Source: Streptomyces collinus Tu 365
Lineage (GTDB): Bacteria > Actinomycetota > Actinomycetes > Streptomycetales > Streptomycetaceae
NCBI RefSeq assembly: GCF_000444875.1
Contig: NC_021985.1
Location: 682,001 to 746,000, forward strand
DNA: 64,000 nt
Reading direction: 5' to 3'
Every line of letters starts with the position of its first letter. The first letter of the stretch is position 1. The notes under the pieces are model-generated. The model did not search any database and had not been told where the DNA came from. It worked only from the letters and a program-made list of their open reading frames with translations. Position numbers and translations under genes: made by a program. Below, piece by piece: positions 8,871 through 17,101 of this stretch.

Positions 8871-11042
8871 TCAGGGCGCTGCCGACGGCGCGGAGCCGGG
8901 CTCGGGGAGGGTGTCGGCGATGGTGGCGAGGAGTTCGATGACGGGTGCCGTCTCGCGGATACGGACGCGGACCGCGGTGTCACCCGTGTGCTCGCCGGCC
9001 AGTTCCCGGCGCCGCCGGGTGTGGAGGTCTTCGAGGTAGAGGGACATCTCCTCGACCGCCTGGGCGAGGGCGTCGGCGTGCACGGCGGGGTCGTCGCCCC
9101 GCGGCGGGTCGAGGGCCGGCGCGGCGTGGCCGGTGTAGAGATCGAGCGCGGGTACGTGCGCCGCGCGGGCGGTGCGGTGCGTCAGCAGGGCGGCGGTCAG
9201 CGCGACGAGCCTGTCCAGGGCCGCGACGGTGGCGGACTCCCGGTCGAGGGCGGCCCGGTCGTGGCCGGGTTCGCGGTGGGCGTGGTGGGCCGTGCTCTGG
9301 GCTCGGGCCACGGCCTTCTCGGCCGCCGCCCGGGCGGAGGCCAGGTCGCCGTCCAGGTCCGGCCGGGCGAGGAAGCGCAGGGCGGCGTCGAGGTAGGCGG
9401 CGGTGGCCCGGCGGGCGTGGTCCGTGTCGGCGGCGAGCCGCGGGTGTTCCCAGCTGGGCCACAGCAGGCGGCTGCCGAGCAGCGCCGCGGCGGTGCCGAG
9501 GAAGGTCATGGCGATGCGGACGAGGGCGTCGTGCCAGTCGCCGGGGTGGGAGACGTCGCCGATCAGCAGGACGACGGGGGTGCCGAAGACGACCCAGAAG
9601 GCGTAGTTGACGGGCCGCAGGGTGAAGCCCGCCGTGATGATCACGAACAGGATGAGGCTGATCGCGGCCTGGGTGTGCACGGCCGCGATCAACAGGGCGG
9701 CGCACGAGCCGCCGACGAGGTTGCCGACCACGCGCTGCACGACGCGTTCGCGGGTGGCGGCGTACTGGGGGCGCAGCACGCGCAGGACGGCCAGGGTCGC
9801 CCATTCGCCGTGCGGCACCGCGACGGCCTGGGTGAGCGCGAAGACCGCGGTGCTGACAGTGGTGGCGCGCAGGGCGTGGCGGAAGGCGGCCGAGGTGAGG
9901 GTCATGCTGCCGCGCAGCCGGGCCGCCGGCGGGCGCGGCACCAGGGTGGGGGGCGGGGGCAGCGGGGTCCGGGCGAGCCGGGTGAGCCGGTGGGCGTCGG
10001 TCCGTGCGGCGGTGAGGACGGCGTCGATACGGCCCAGCAGGCGGCGCTGGCGGCCGGCGCGTGCCGTGTCGGGGTAGCTCTGGGTGCCCGCGGCGCTCTG
10101 GGCGCGCATCCGGTCGCAGGCCGCCTCCAGCGGGGCCATGGCGGTTCCCGGCGCGCCGGCGTGGGGGGTGGTTGGCCGGCGTCGGGTGAGGTCGTCGGCC
10201 AGCCGCGCGAGCCGCTGCGCCGCGTCGGTGGCCGCGGCGGTGTAGGGGGTGGCGACGGCGGCGGGCGGCGGCCCGGTGGCGGCGAGCGCGGCGGTGAGGT
10301 CGGCCAGGGTGGCGGCTCTGCGCACGAGGGGGTCGGTCAGCTCGGCGAGATGCTCGTCCCCTCGTGGACCGCGCAGGGTGCGGGTGGCCTCCTCGGCCCT
10401 GCGCAGCGCGTCCGCGGTGGGCGCCGGGGCGGCGCGCGGGGCCTGCGGGTCGGCGAGGCCGCTCAGGGTGCGGCCGACGGCGCGGTAGGGCTGGGCCAGG
10501 GTGTGGAGGACGTCGCGCAGTCGGGGTGCGGGCGTCAGGACGGCCGTGGCGACCGCGTACCACAGTCCCCCGGCGAGCACGAGCAGTGCCGCGGGCCGTA
10601 GCTGCGCCGGTGTCTGCGTGGTGCCGACGGCTCCCGCGGCGACGAGCAGCGCGGTGGCGGGCATCGTGCCGAGCCGTTCGAGCGTGGGGTGGACGGTCGT
10701 GCCCATGCCGGCGAGGAAGACCAGGGCGGCGAGGACGGCGAGCGTCAGCGGGAACAGGCCGGCCGCCCGCGCGCCGATCCAGAACACGGCGGCGTCCACC
10801 ACGGCGGCCACCAGCAGGCCGCGCGTGCGCGGTCTGCGGGCGCCGCCCTTGTTGGTGAACGCCGCCAGGTAGGCGCCCAGGGTCGCCCAGGCCGCCGCCT
10901 GCGGGTCGCCCGCGGCGATGCCCACCGGCAGCGGCGCACTGATCACGATCCCGTTGCCGAGGCCGGCCAGGACGGCCGGGCGGCTGCCGGGTGCCGGGCT
11001 GAACAGCCCGGTGGTGCGCCTGCCGGCGAGGTGCCGGGTCAC
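8871..11042 (-). CDS. FUSC-family membrane protein (aromatic acid/fusaric acid exporter-like)
   Basis: 723 residues. The start is GTG 11042, whose GTGA overlaps the TGA of the PEBP gene; an open frame extending further upstream is an artefact. It has two membrane halves, each with several segments: about residues 20-150 and 350-490 (for example ISLILFVIITAGFTL). Each half is followed by a soluble helical region, the duplicated layout of FUSC/YccS/AaeB-like proteins. VLRPQYAATRERVVQRVVGNLVGG matches the FUSC block. Likely exports small organic acids. Translation is coupled to the PEBP gene upstream. Confidence 0.85.
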   Translation of the reverse strand: MTRHLAGRRTTGLFSPAPGSRPAVLAGLGNGIVISAPLPVGIAAGDPQAAAWATLGAYLAAFTNKGGARRPRTRGLLVAAVVDAAVFWIGARAAGLFPLTLAVLAALVFLAGMGTTVHPTLERLGTMPATALLVAAGAVGTTQTPAQLRPAALLVLAGGLWYAVATAVLTPAPRLRDVLHTLAQPYRAVGRTLSGLADPQAPRAAPAPTADALRRAEEATRTLRGPRGDEHLAELTDPLVRRAATLADLTAALAATGPPPAAVATPYTAAATDAAQRLARLADDLTRRRPTTPHAGAPGTAMAPLEAACDRMRAQSAAGTQSYPDTARAGRQRRLLGRIDAVLTAARTDAHRLTRLARTPLPPPPTLVPRPPAARLRGSMTLTSAAFRHALRATTVSTAVFALTQAVAVPHGEWATLAVLRVLRPQYAATRERVVQRVVGNLVGGSCAALLIAAVHTQAAISLILFVIITAGFTLRPVNYAFWVVFGTPVVLLIGDVSHPGDWHDALVRIAMTFLGTAAALLGSRLLWPSWEHPRLAADTDHARRATAAYLDAALRFLARPDLDGDLASARAAAEKAVARAQSTAHHAHREPGHDRAALDRESATVAALDRLVALTAALLTHRTARAAHVPALDLYTGHAAPALDPPRGDDPAVHADALAQAVEEMSLYLEDLHTRRRRELAGEHTGDTAVRVRIRETAPVIELLATIADTLPEPGSAPSAAP

Positions 11043-11497
11043 TCCCGCTGGAAGCGGCCCATCAGTACCGCCGTCTCCAGCACATGGCCCTGCATCGCGG
11101 CTTCCAGCTCCTCGCGGCCGGCCTCTCCGGGCAGGTCGAAGGCCGTGTCCAGGGCGTAGAGCGTGAAGAAGTAGCGGTGTGCCTTGTCCCCGGGCGGCGG
11201 CGCGGGGCCGATCCACGCGCGGATGTTGCTGCTGCCGGCGCCCACCACTCCGACCTGGATGTCGTCGGGGTACATCCGCCGCTGTTCGGCCGGGATGTTC
11301 CACACCACCCAGTGGTCGAAGTTCCCGTCCGGCCGCAGTTCCCGCGGTACGTCCGGGTCGTGCACCACCAGGGCCAGGCTCACCGCGTGGGCGGGCACCG
11401 CGTCGAACTCGAGCGGCACCGGTACCTCGTCGCCGTCGGCGGAGTGCTCGACGGGGATGAAGTCCCCGTCCTGGAAGGACGGACTCTCGATCTTCAT
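11039..11497 (-). CDS. YbhB/YbcL-family Raf kinase inhibitor-like protein (PEBP)
   Basis: 152 residues from ATG 11497. The phosphatidylethanolamine-binding protein fold is recognised by ALVVHDPDVPRE, GNFDHWVVWNIPA and GDKAHRYFFTLYALD; the D-P-D and H residues line the anion-binding pocket in the family. No signal peptide. Bacterial members are usually single genes of unknown function that bind small anionic ligands or inhibit hydrolases. Here the stop overlaps the start of a FUSC exporter gene, which suggests ligand delivery or regulation of export; inference only. Confidence 0.92.
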   Translation of the reverse strand: MKIESPSFQDGDFIPVEHSADGDEVPVPLEFDAVPAHAVSLALVVHDPDVPRELRPDGNFDHWVVWNIPAEQRRMYPDDIQVGVVGAGSSNIRAWIGPAPPPGDKAHRYFFTLYALDTAFDLPGEAGREELEAAMQGHVLETAVLMGRFQRE

Positions 11498-11797
11498 GAC
11501 TTCATCGTCCCCCAGACCGGGCCGCCCGGCCCGGTCAAACGGTGCGGGCGGGGTGGCGTGGCGCGACCGCGGTGACGGCCCCGGCGCTCCTCTCGCGGCG
11601 CCGATCCGGGCGTGCGGCACGCCGTACGCGGGGCGTTCCCCCCGTACGGCCCCCGCCCCGCGGCCACGGCGGGGCCCACCGCACGGTCCCCCGGTCGGCC
11701 GACATGGCGGGCGTGGCCGGCTGCCCAGACTGATGAGCAGTCCCACGGACGGGCTCCGCTGGATGGCCCCCGGCCTTGTCGAGAAAGGTGCAGGATC

Positions 11798-11995
11798 ATG
11801 ACCGCTCAGGACGCGCAGGATGCCGGGGCCGCCGGCCCGGACAGCTTCCGGATCCACCAGATAGCCGACCGGTTCGAGGTCTACGGTCGCGGCGGGCAGT
11901 TCGTCGGCGAGTACCTGGCGCGCGCCTCGGCGGAGCAGCAGGTCGCCGTCCTGATGCGGCGCACGCGGCGCGTCGTGCCGCGCGCGGTCAGCTGA
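11798..11995 (+). CDS. Small hypothetical protein, 65 aa
   Basis: ATG 11798 is preceded by GAAAGG about 10 bases upstream. The product (start MTAQDAQDAGAAG, core FRIHQIADRFEVYGRGGQF) reads like a single beta-hairpin domain with a basic C-terminus (RRTRRVVPRAVS). I do not recognise a family. Its stop lies inside the truncated IS481 fragment on the other strand, so the insertion may have set its present end. Confidence 0.6.
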   Translation: MTAQDAQDAGAAGPDSFRIHQIADRFEVYGRGGQFVGEYLARASAEQQVAVLMRRTRRVVPRAVS

Positions 11996-12056
11996 CGTCG
12001 GCCTCGGCCGGCAGCCGCCTGCCGTGAACGGTCAGCCGGGCATTTCGGTGGGACAC
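11988..12056 (-). pseudogene. N-terminal remnant of an IS481-family transposase
   Basis: GTG 12056 with GGAGGT six bases upstream opens a 22-residue frame beginning VSHRNARLTVHGRR, which I recognise as the start of Streptomyces IS481-type transposases (usually over 300 residues). It then runs into PAEADVS and a stop, so only the first 14 or so residues are transposase. The rest of the element is gone. The fragment keeps its ribosome site and upstream leader. Confidence 0.7.
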
Positions 12057-12160
12057 GAAGACCTCCGAGCGGTGTGTTCCCAGACAGCTCCACCACATCG
12101 GAGGTCTTCGCATGTTCAAGACCCCGGCCCTGTCAACAACGCTCGTGACCGATACACCTA
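12057..12160 (-). mobile_element. Leader and probable terminal repeat of the decayed IS481-type element
   Basis: A perfect 13-base inverted repeat (CGAAGACCTCCGA at 12056-12068 and its complement at 12098-12110) covers the transposase ribosome site and could hide it in a hairpin. Farther out, 12131-12156 (TGTCAACAACG...GATACA) looks like an IS481-type terminal repeat beginning and ending in TGT/ACA. The outer edge coincides with the TAG stop of the neighbouring phosphatase gene (12158-12160). The end assignment is inference. Confidence 0.5.
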
Positions 12161-13276
12161 GCGGTCGCGGCGGTCCTCGTCGACGCGCTCGATCAGGACG
12201 AGGGCCGCGTCGTCCTGCTGCCGGCCGCGCCCGTGGCGGACGAGGTCGGCGCGCAGCGTGTCGAGCATGGCCGGGCCGGTCAGACCGGTCCAGTGCCGCA
12301 GCCGCTGCGCCAGCGGGTAGAACGTGCCGTCGCCCGCGCGGCATTCGGTGACGCCGTCGGTGTACAGGAGGATCCGGTCGCCCGGCCGGAAGCGCGCGGT
12401 CAGCACCTGGTGCCCCTTCGGCGCGAGGTCGCCGAGGCCCAGGGGCAGACTGCTCGTCGGCGGCGTGAGCGGGACGGTGCGGCCCGAGCCGCGCATCAGG
12501 AGCGGCCGGGGGTGGCCGAAGCGGACGACACGGACCACCTCCTCGTCGGGTATCTCCACCACGACGGCGGTGGCGAAGCACTCGGAGGAGGCGTTCGTCG
12601 CGCGCACATGGCGCTGGGTGCCGGCCTCCAGGCGCTGGGCCAGCCGGTGCAGCGACGTCTCGGTGTGCGCGGCCTCCCGGAAGCAGGTCAGCAGCGCGGC
12701 CGCGGCCTCGACGGCGGGCAGCCCCTTGCCCCGGATGTCGGCGACGAGCACCCGTACCCCGTGGGCCGTGTCCAGGCACTCGTAGGCGTCTCCCCCGATG
12801 CGGGCCTGGTGGTGCGCGGCGAGGTAGACGCCGTTCAGGCGTACCGGTCCGAGGCGCTCGGGCACGGGGCGCAGCACCACGCGCTGCGCCGTCTCGGCGA
12901 TCAGCCGGACGTTGACCAGTTCGCGTTCGCGGCGCAGGCGTACGGCGCCCGCCTCCAGGGCGGCGACGGAGACCGCGGCCACGCAGAGGATCGTCACGCG
13001 GAACGGGGAGTCGATCAGCCAGCCGTTGGCCCAGGCGATGCCGGTGGCGACGAGAGCGGTGAGCAGGCCGGTGCAGACGATGCCGGTCAGGGTGCAGGTG
13101 GCCGCGGCCAGGGCGGGCACGGCCGAAAGCACCGGGCCGAACCGGGTGCGGAACGGCGCCCAGGCGTCCAGCACGGCGGCGGCGGTCAGGGCGAGCAGCG
13201 GCAACGGGGTGCCGCGCAGGGCCGGCCCGAACCGGCCGCCGAGGCGGGGTGTGCGTAGGGGGCGTGCTGCGGCCAC
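12158..13276 (-). CDS. Membrane PP2C-type serine phosphatase (RsbU/SpoIIE-like)
   Basis: 372 residues from GTG 13276, with AGGAG 7 bases upstream. Residues about 20-115 hold three or four hydrophobic segments. Residues about 140-365 are a PP2C domain with GGDAYECLD, VLVADIRGKG, FGHPRPLL, LLYTDGVTE and DDAALVLIE motifs. No GAF or PAS domain is present, so the membrane part is the likely sensor. The TAG stop borders the decayed IS481 end, so the original C-terminus may have been trimmed by a few residues. Likely acts on an anti-anti-sigma factor not encoded nearby. Confidence 0.88.
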   Translation of the reverse strand: MAAARPLRTPRLGGRFGPALRGTPLPLLALTAAAVLDAWAPFRTRFGPVLSAVPALAAATCTLTGIVCTGLLTALVATGIAWANGWLIDSPFRVTILCVAAVSVAALEAGAVRLRRERELVNVRLIAETAQRVVLRPVPERLGPVRLNGVYLAAHHQARIGGDAYECLDTAHGVRVLVADIRGKGLPAVEAAAALLTCFREAAHTETSLHRLAQRLEAGTQRHVRATNASSECFATAVVVEIPDEEVVRVVRFGHPRPLLMRGSGRTVPLTPPTSSLPLGLGDLAPKGHQVLTARFRPGDRILLYTDGVTECRAGDGTFYPLAQRLRHWTGLTGPAMLDTLRADLVRHGRGRQQDDAALVLIERVDEDRRDR

Positions 13277-13576
13277 GGGTCTCTCCTGTCGTGCTGCCCC
13301 CTGCCGGGGTGTTCCAGAGTCGTCCGCCGGTACCGGTACCGGGCATCCACCAGGTGGCTGACGCGCCGGTGGAACGCCGGGGCCCGAGCGCCGGTGCGCG
13401 GGGGCCCGCAGGCCCGTTCCGGTGATCACGTCCGCAGTGTCCTCGTTGCGTCGGCTCGGCGTGCCGCTGCGTGTGGTGTCGTTCTTCCGCTCGCCCCTCC
13501 GCGCCCGGGCGGTCCGCCGGCCCGCCCCCAGGCCCGTGCGACGGGCGGGCCGGGGAACGGAAACGGAGACCAGTGG
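13277..13576. other. Divergent intergenic region
   Basis: About 300 bases between the PP2C gene (minus) and the GntP gene (plus). It must hold both promoters, but I see no convincing -35/-10 pair or repeat. CGGAGA lies about 10 bases before the permease ATG. Confidence 0.4.
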
Positions 13577-15061
13577 ATGGTGCGTGCAGCGGCCGGGCTG
13601 TCGGCGGCGGATCAGACCTGGACCGCCGAGGACACGTGGCTCCTGGTGGTGGTCGGCGTGTCCATCGCCGTCGTCGTCCTGCTCATCAGCTGGGCGAGGA
13701 TCCACCCCTTCCTCGCCCTGACGGTGAGCGCGCTGACCGTCTCGCTGCTCGCCGGGGAGTCCGCCCAGAAGGCCATCGTGTCCTTCACGACCGGCCTGGG
13801 CCGCATCACCGGTTCGGTGGGCGTGCTGATCATCCTGGGCGCCGTGCTGGGGCGGATACTGGCCGACTCGGGCGGTATCGAGCAGGTCGTCGGCACCCTG
13901 ACCCGTGTGGTCCGGCCGGAGCGGCTGCCGTGGGCGCTCACCCTGGTCGCGGCGCTCATCGGGCTGCCGATGTTCTTCGAGGTCGGCTTCGTGATGCTGA
14001 TGCCCCTGGTGCTGCAACTGGCGCGGCAGACGAACTACCCGGTGCTGCGGGCGGGCATGCCGGTGGTGGCCGGGCTGGCCACGGTGCACGCGCTGGTCCC
14101 CCCGCACCCGGGGCCGCTGATCGCCATCCAGGCGGTGCACGCGCCGGTCGGGCTCACCATGCTGTACGGCCTGCTCGTGGCCGTGCCGTGCGCCATCGTC
14201 GCCGGTCCCCTGTTCACCGCGTACATCTGGCCCCGGGTGCCGGCGCACGTGCCCGAATCCGCCACCGCCGCCTTCACCACCGGACCGCACGGCGCCGGCG
14301 CGGCGGGCCACGGCTCGAGCTCGGGCCACGGCTCCGGCTCCGGCCCCGGCCCCGGCTCCGGTGCGGACGACGCCGGAGCGGCCGTTCCGCACAGGCCGCC
14401 GAGCCTCGCGGTCACCGTCGGCACCATCCTGCTGCCGATCGTGCTGATGACGCTCAAGGCCGTCTACGACAGCGTGCCGAAGTCCCGGGGCACGCTGTAC
14501 GCGGTCGTCGAGTTCCTGGGCACGCCGATGATCGCCCTGCTGGTCACGGTGTTCGTCTCGCTGTTCACCTTCGGGTACTCGCTCGGCTTCAGCCGCCGCC
14601 ACGTGCAGGCGTCCCTGGCGGGGAGTTTCGCGCCCGTGGCGGGGGTCATCGTGATCGTCGGTGCCGGCGGGGGCTACTCCCAGGCCCTCCAGGACACCGG
14701 GGTCGACCGGGCCGTCACGCTGGCCGCCGGCCACCTCCACATCTCCCTGCTGCTGCTCGCCTGGCTGATCGCGGCCCTGATGCGGACCATCGTGGGTTCC
14801 GGCACCATCGCCACCATCACCGCGGCCGGCATCGTCGGCCCGCTCTCGCACGGTCTGCCGCCCGCCGAGGCGTCCCTGCTCGCGCTGGCCCTGGGCTCGG
14901 GCGCCGCCTTCGCGGGGCACGTCAACGACGCGGCCTTCTGGATGGCCAAGGAGTACTTCGGCACCACGATCGGCGGCACGCTGCGCACCTGGACGGTGTC
15001 CCACACCCTGCTCTCGCTCACCTCCCTCGGATGCCTGCTGCTGCTGGACATCGTGGTGTGA
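13577..15061 (+). CDS. GntP-family gluconate:proton symporter
   Basis: 494 residues from ATG 13577. About 12 membrane segments. Recognisable GntP blocks include GLPMFFEVGFVMLMPLV, HALVPPHPGPL, GAGGGYSQALQDTGV, IVGSGTIATITAAGIVGP and GHVNDAAFWM. The family imports gluconate or related sugar acids with protons. Between the two halves (about residues 232-275) is a glycine-serine-histidine linker of low complexity, longer than usual. No gluconate kinase is adjacent. Confidence 0.93.
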   Translation: MVRAAAGLSAADQTWTAEDTWLLVVVGVSIAVVVLLISWARIHPFLALTVSALTVSLLAGESAQKAIVSFTTGLGRITGSVGVLIILGAVLGRILADSGGIEQVVGTLTRVVRPERLPWALTLVAALIGLPMFFEVGFVMLMPLVLQLARQTNYPVLRAGMPVVAGLATVHALVPPHPGPLIAIQAVHAPVGLTMLYGLLVAVPCAIVAGPLFTAYIWPRVPAHVPESATAAFTTGPHGAGAAGHGSSSGHGSGSGPGPGSGADDAGAAVPHRPPSLAVTVGTILLPIVLMTLKAVYDSVPKSRGTLYAVVEFLGTPMIALLVTVFVSLFTFGYSLGFSRRHVQASLAGSFAPVAGVIVIVGAGGGYSQALQDTGVDRAVTLAAGHLHISLLLLAWLIAALMRTIVGSGTIATITAAGIVGPLSHGLPPAEASLLALALGSGAAFAGHVNDAAFWMAKEYFGTTIGGTLRTWTVSHTLLSLTSLGCLLLLDIVV

Positions 15062-15068
15062 CGCCGGC

Positions 15069-16088
15069 TCAGCCAGGGAAGCGGCCGGTGGAGCGCAGGG
15101 ACCAGCGGCGCTCGGCGTAGGCCAGGTCGTCGCGCCAGAGGCGCCCCGCGGCCTGCCGGACCAGCGGGGCCAGCAGCGGGCCGGCCCGGCGCGCGAGGGC
15201 GAACCCCGGGCGTCCGGAGGCGGCCACGACGGCTTCGACCACGGCGGTGCGCGGGGTGCCCGTCGCGTCGGTGCCCAGGGGTGTCGCGTGGGTCTCCACG
15301 ACCGAGCCCTCGCCCTCGCCGTCGGTGATCCGCATGACGACCGTGCGCGGTCCGGGTGCGGTGAACTCCGTGCGTACGGGCACGACGAGCCGTCCGGCGA
15401 CCTTGAAGGAGACGTCGACCGTGAAGGCGTCCGGCGCCGAACGCCCGTCCGTCGGGCGGGGGGTGTCGACGACGGTGAGGTCGACGAAGGAGTACGGGTG
15501 GAACCAGGCGCCGTGCCAGGGGTCGAGGCGGTTGGCCACCACGTCCTCCGGCTCGCACCGCCCGCTCCCGGTGTAGACGGCGACCAGCGCCCGGCCGGGG
15601 TCGGGCCGGACCGGCACCGGTGGCAGGGGGGTGGGTTCCTCCCCGCCCACGGCGTCCAGGCGTGCCCAGAGCAGCACTCCGTCGTCGTGCGCGGGCCACG
15701 GCTCCCAGCCGGCGAACGGGGCGCCGTCCAGGGCCAGTCCGTGCCAGTGGCACACCAGCGTGCCGCAGCGCACCGGGCTGTCGCGCAGCGGCGCGCCCAG
15801 GTGGGGGCAGACGCCGGGCCCGGCGACCAGGTCGCCGCTCCGGTCGCGCCAGAGCACCACCTCGTGTCCCTCCACGGTACGGGCCAGGGGCCGGTCGGCG
15901 CGCAGGTCGCGGGAGGCGCCGACGACATACCAGTTGCCGCTGGGCCGGGCCTGCGCCCGCTTGAGGGCGTCGGCGATCAGTGCGGGCCGCGCCTCGCGCC
16001 AGGTGGGGCGCTGGCGTTCCCAGGCGACGGGGGCGCGGCGCAGGCGCAGGGGCAGACGGCCGCGCCCGGGGGGACCGGCGGGTGTCAC
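15069..16088 (-). CDS. crtV: Rieske [2Fe-2S] protein at the crtV position of the carotenoid locus
   Basis: 339 residues. GTG 16088 overlaps the crtB stop (GTGA), so it is the last gene of crtEIBV. The Rieske motif is clear: CPHLGAP near residue 91 and CHWHG near 111 supply the two cysteines and two histidines. The C-terminal two thirds (probably DUF5914) have beta-rich sequence and no obvious mononuclear iron triad. The gene order matches crtV of other Streptomyces, whose role in isorenieratene synthesis is unclear. An electron-transfer or oxygenase role is suggested by the cluster. Confidence 0.75.
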   Translation of the reverse strand: MTPAGPPGRGRLPLRLRRAPVAWERQRPTWREARPALIADALKRAQARPSGNWYVVGASRDLRADRPLARTVEGHEVVLWRDRSGDLVAGPGVCPHLGAPLRDSPVRCGTLVCHWHGLALDGAPFAGWEPWPAHDDGVLLWARLDAVGGEEPTPLPPVPVRPDPGRALVAVYTGSGRCEPEDVVANRLDPWHGAWFHPYSFVDLTVVDTPRPTDGRSAPDAFTVDVSFKVAGRLVVPVRTEFTAPGPRTVVMRITDGEGEGSVVETHATPLGTDATGTPRTAVVEAVVAASGRPGFALARRAGPLLAPLVRQAAGRLWRDDLAYAERRWSLRSTGRFPG

Positions 16089-17101
16089 ATGGCCTCCTTG
16101 GTGCGGGCGGACGACGGAGCGGTGGTGCCGGGGGTGTCCGGCGACCGGCGGCGGGTGGCGAGGCGGGCCGCCGCGACGCGGAGCAGGCCGTCGGCGGCGG
16201 TGAGGACGCGGCGGCGGCGCGGCACGACCGCGCGGCGGTGCAGCACCGCCCAGCCGTCGCCGGCGACGGCGTCCAGGATGCCGCGGTAGAGGACGAACGC
16301 CGTGCGGATGCACGGCCGGGTGACGGGGTCGAGCAGGGGCACGCCGGGGGCCGCGCGGTCGTAGGCGGCGCGGGTGAGGGCCTCGAAGGCGCGGAGCGCG
16401 GCGACGACGCGGGGGTCGGTGCGGCCGGTGTCCCGGCAGTGGCGCAGCAGGTCGCGGTCGACGCCGTGCGCGGCGAGCAGGTCCTGGGGGACGTAGATCC
16501 GGCCGCGGTCGAGGTCCTCGCCGACGTCCCGCAGGAAGTTGGTCAACTGGAAGGCGACGCCGAGTTCGGCGGCGTAGGGTGCGGCCTCCTCCCGGGGGAC
16601 GACGGTGCCGAGGACGGGGACCATCTGGAGGCCGATGACGGCCGCCGAGCCGTGCATGTAGGCGCGCAGGGCGCCGTAGTCGGCGTACTCGGTGACGGTC
16701 AGGTCGCTGCGCATGGAGCCGAGGAAGTCGGTGAAGTGGCGGTGCTCGATGCCGTAGCGGCGGCTGGTGTCGGCGAGGGCGACGGTGACCGGCGCGGCGC
16801 CGGTGCCGCCGGCGAGGCCGTGGGCGAGGTCGTCGGCCAGCCGGTCGAGGGCGGCGGCCCGCCGCTGCGTCCCGTCGTCGGCGAGCCGGCGCAGGTCGCC
16901 GTCGCAGACGTCGACGATGTCGTCCGCGTGGCGGGCGAAGCCGTACAGGGCGTGCACGGCGGGGCGCCGTCCGGGCGGGAGCAGCCGGGTGGCGAGGAAG
17001 TAGGTGCGGCCGTGGCGGGCGTTGAGCCGGCGGCAGTGGGTGTAGGCGTCACGCAGCCGCGGGTCCGTGATGCCGGCGGCGTCCAGTTCGCGGGCCGTCA
17101 T
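16085..17101 (-). CDS. crtB: Phytoene synthase
   Basis: 338 residues, ATG 17101 overlapping the crtI stop (ATGA). It condenses two geranylgeranyl diphosphates to phytoene. The first aspartate-rich motif is [12 protein letters not shown] near residue 57. The second is [18 protein letters not shown] near 190, both typical of squalene/phytoene synthases. The last 40 residues are basic and variable. Second enzyme of the pathway, third gene of the operon. Confidence 0.96.
   Translation of the reverse strand: MTARELDAAGITDPRLRDAYTHCRRLNARHGRTYFLATRLLPPGRRPAVHALYGFARHADDIVDVCDGDLRRLADDGTQRRAAALDRLADDLAHGLAGGTGAAPVTVALADTSRRYGIEHRHFTDFLGSMRSDLTVTEYADYGALRAYMHGSAAVIGLQMVPVLGTVVPREEAAPYAAELGVAFQLTNFLRDVGEDLDRGRIYVPQDLLAAHGVDRDLLRHCRDTGRTDPRVVAALRAFEALTRAAYDRAAPGVPLLDPVTRPCIRTAFVLYRGILDAVAGDGWAVLHRRAVVPRRRRVLTAADGLLRVAAARLATRRRSPDTPGTTAPSSARTKEAM

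Noticed and set aside
8403..10601. 732-residue plus-strand frame
   Set aside because: Antisense to GlsB and FUSC genes, glycine/arginine-rich, no motif.
12112..12351. Plus-strand frame starting MFKTPAL
   Set aside because: It starts inside the IS481 leader and runs antisense to the phosphatase gene; no ribosome site or family.
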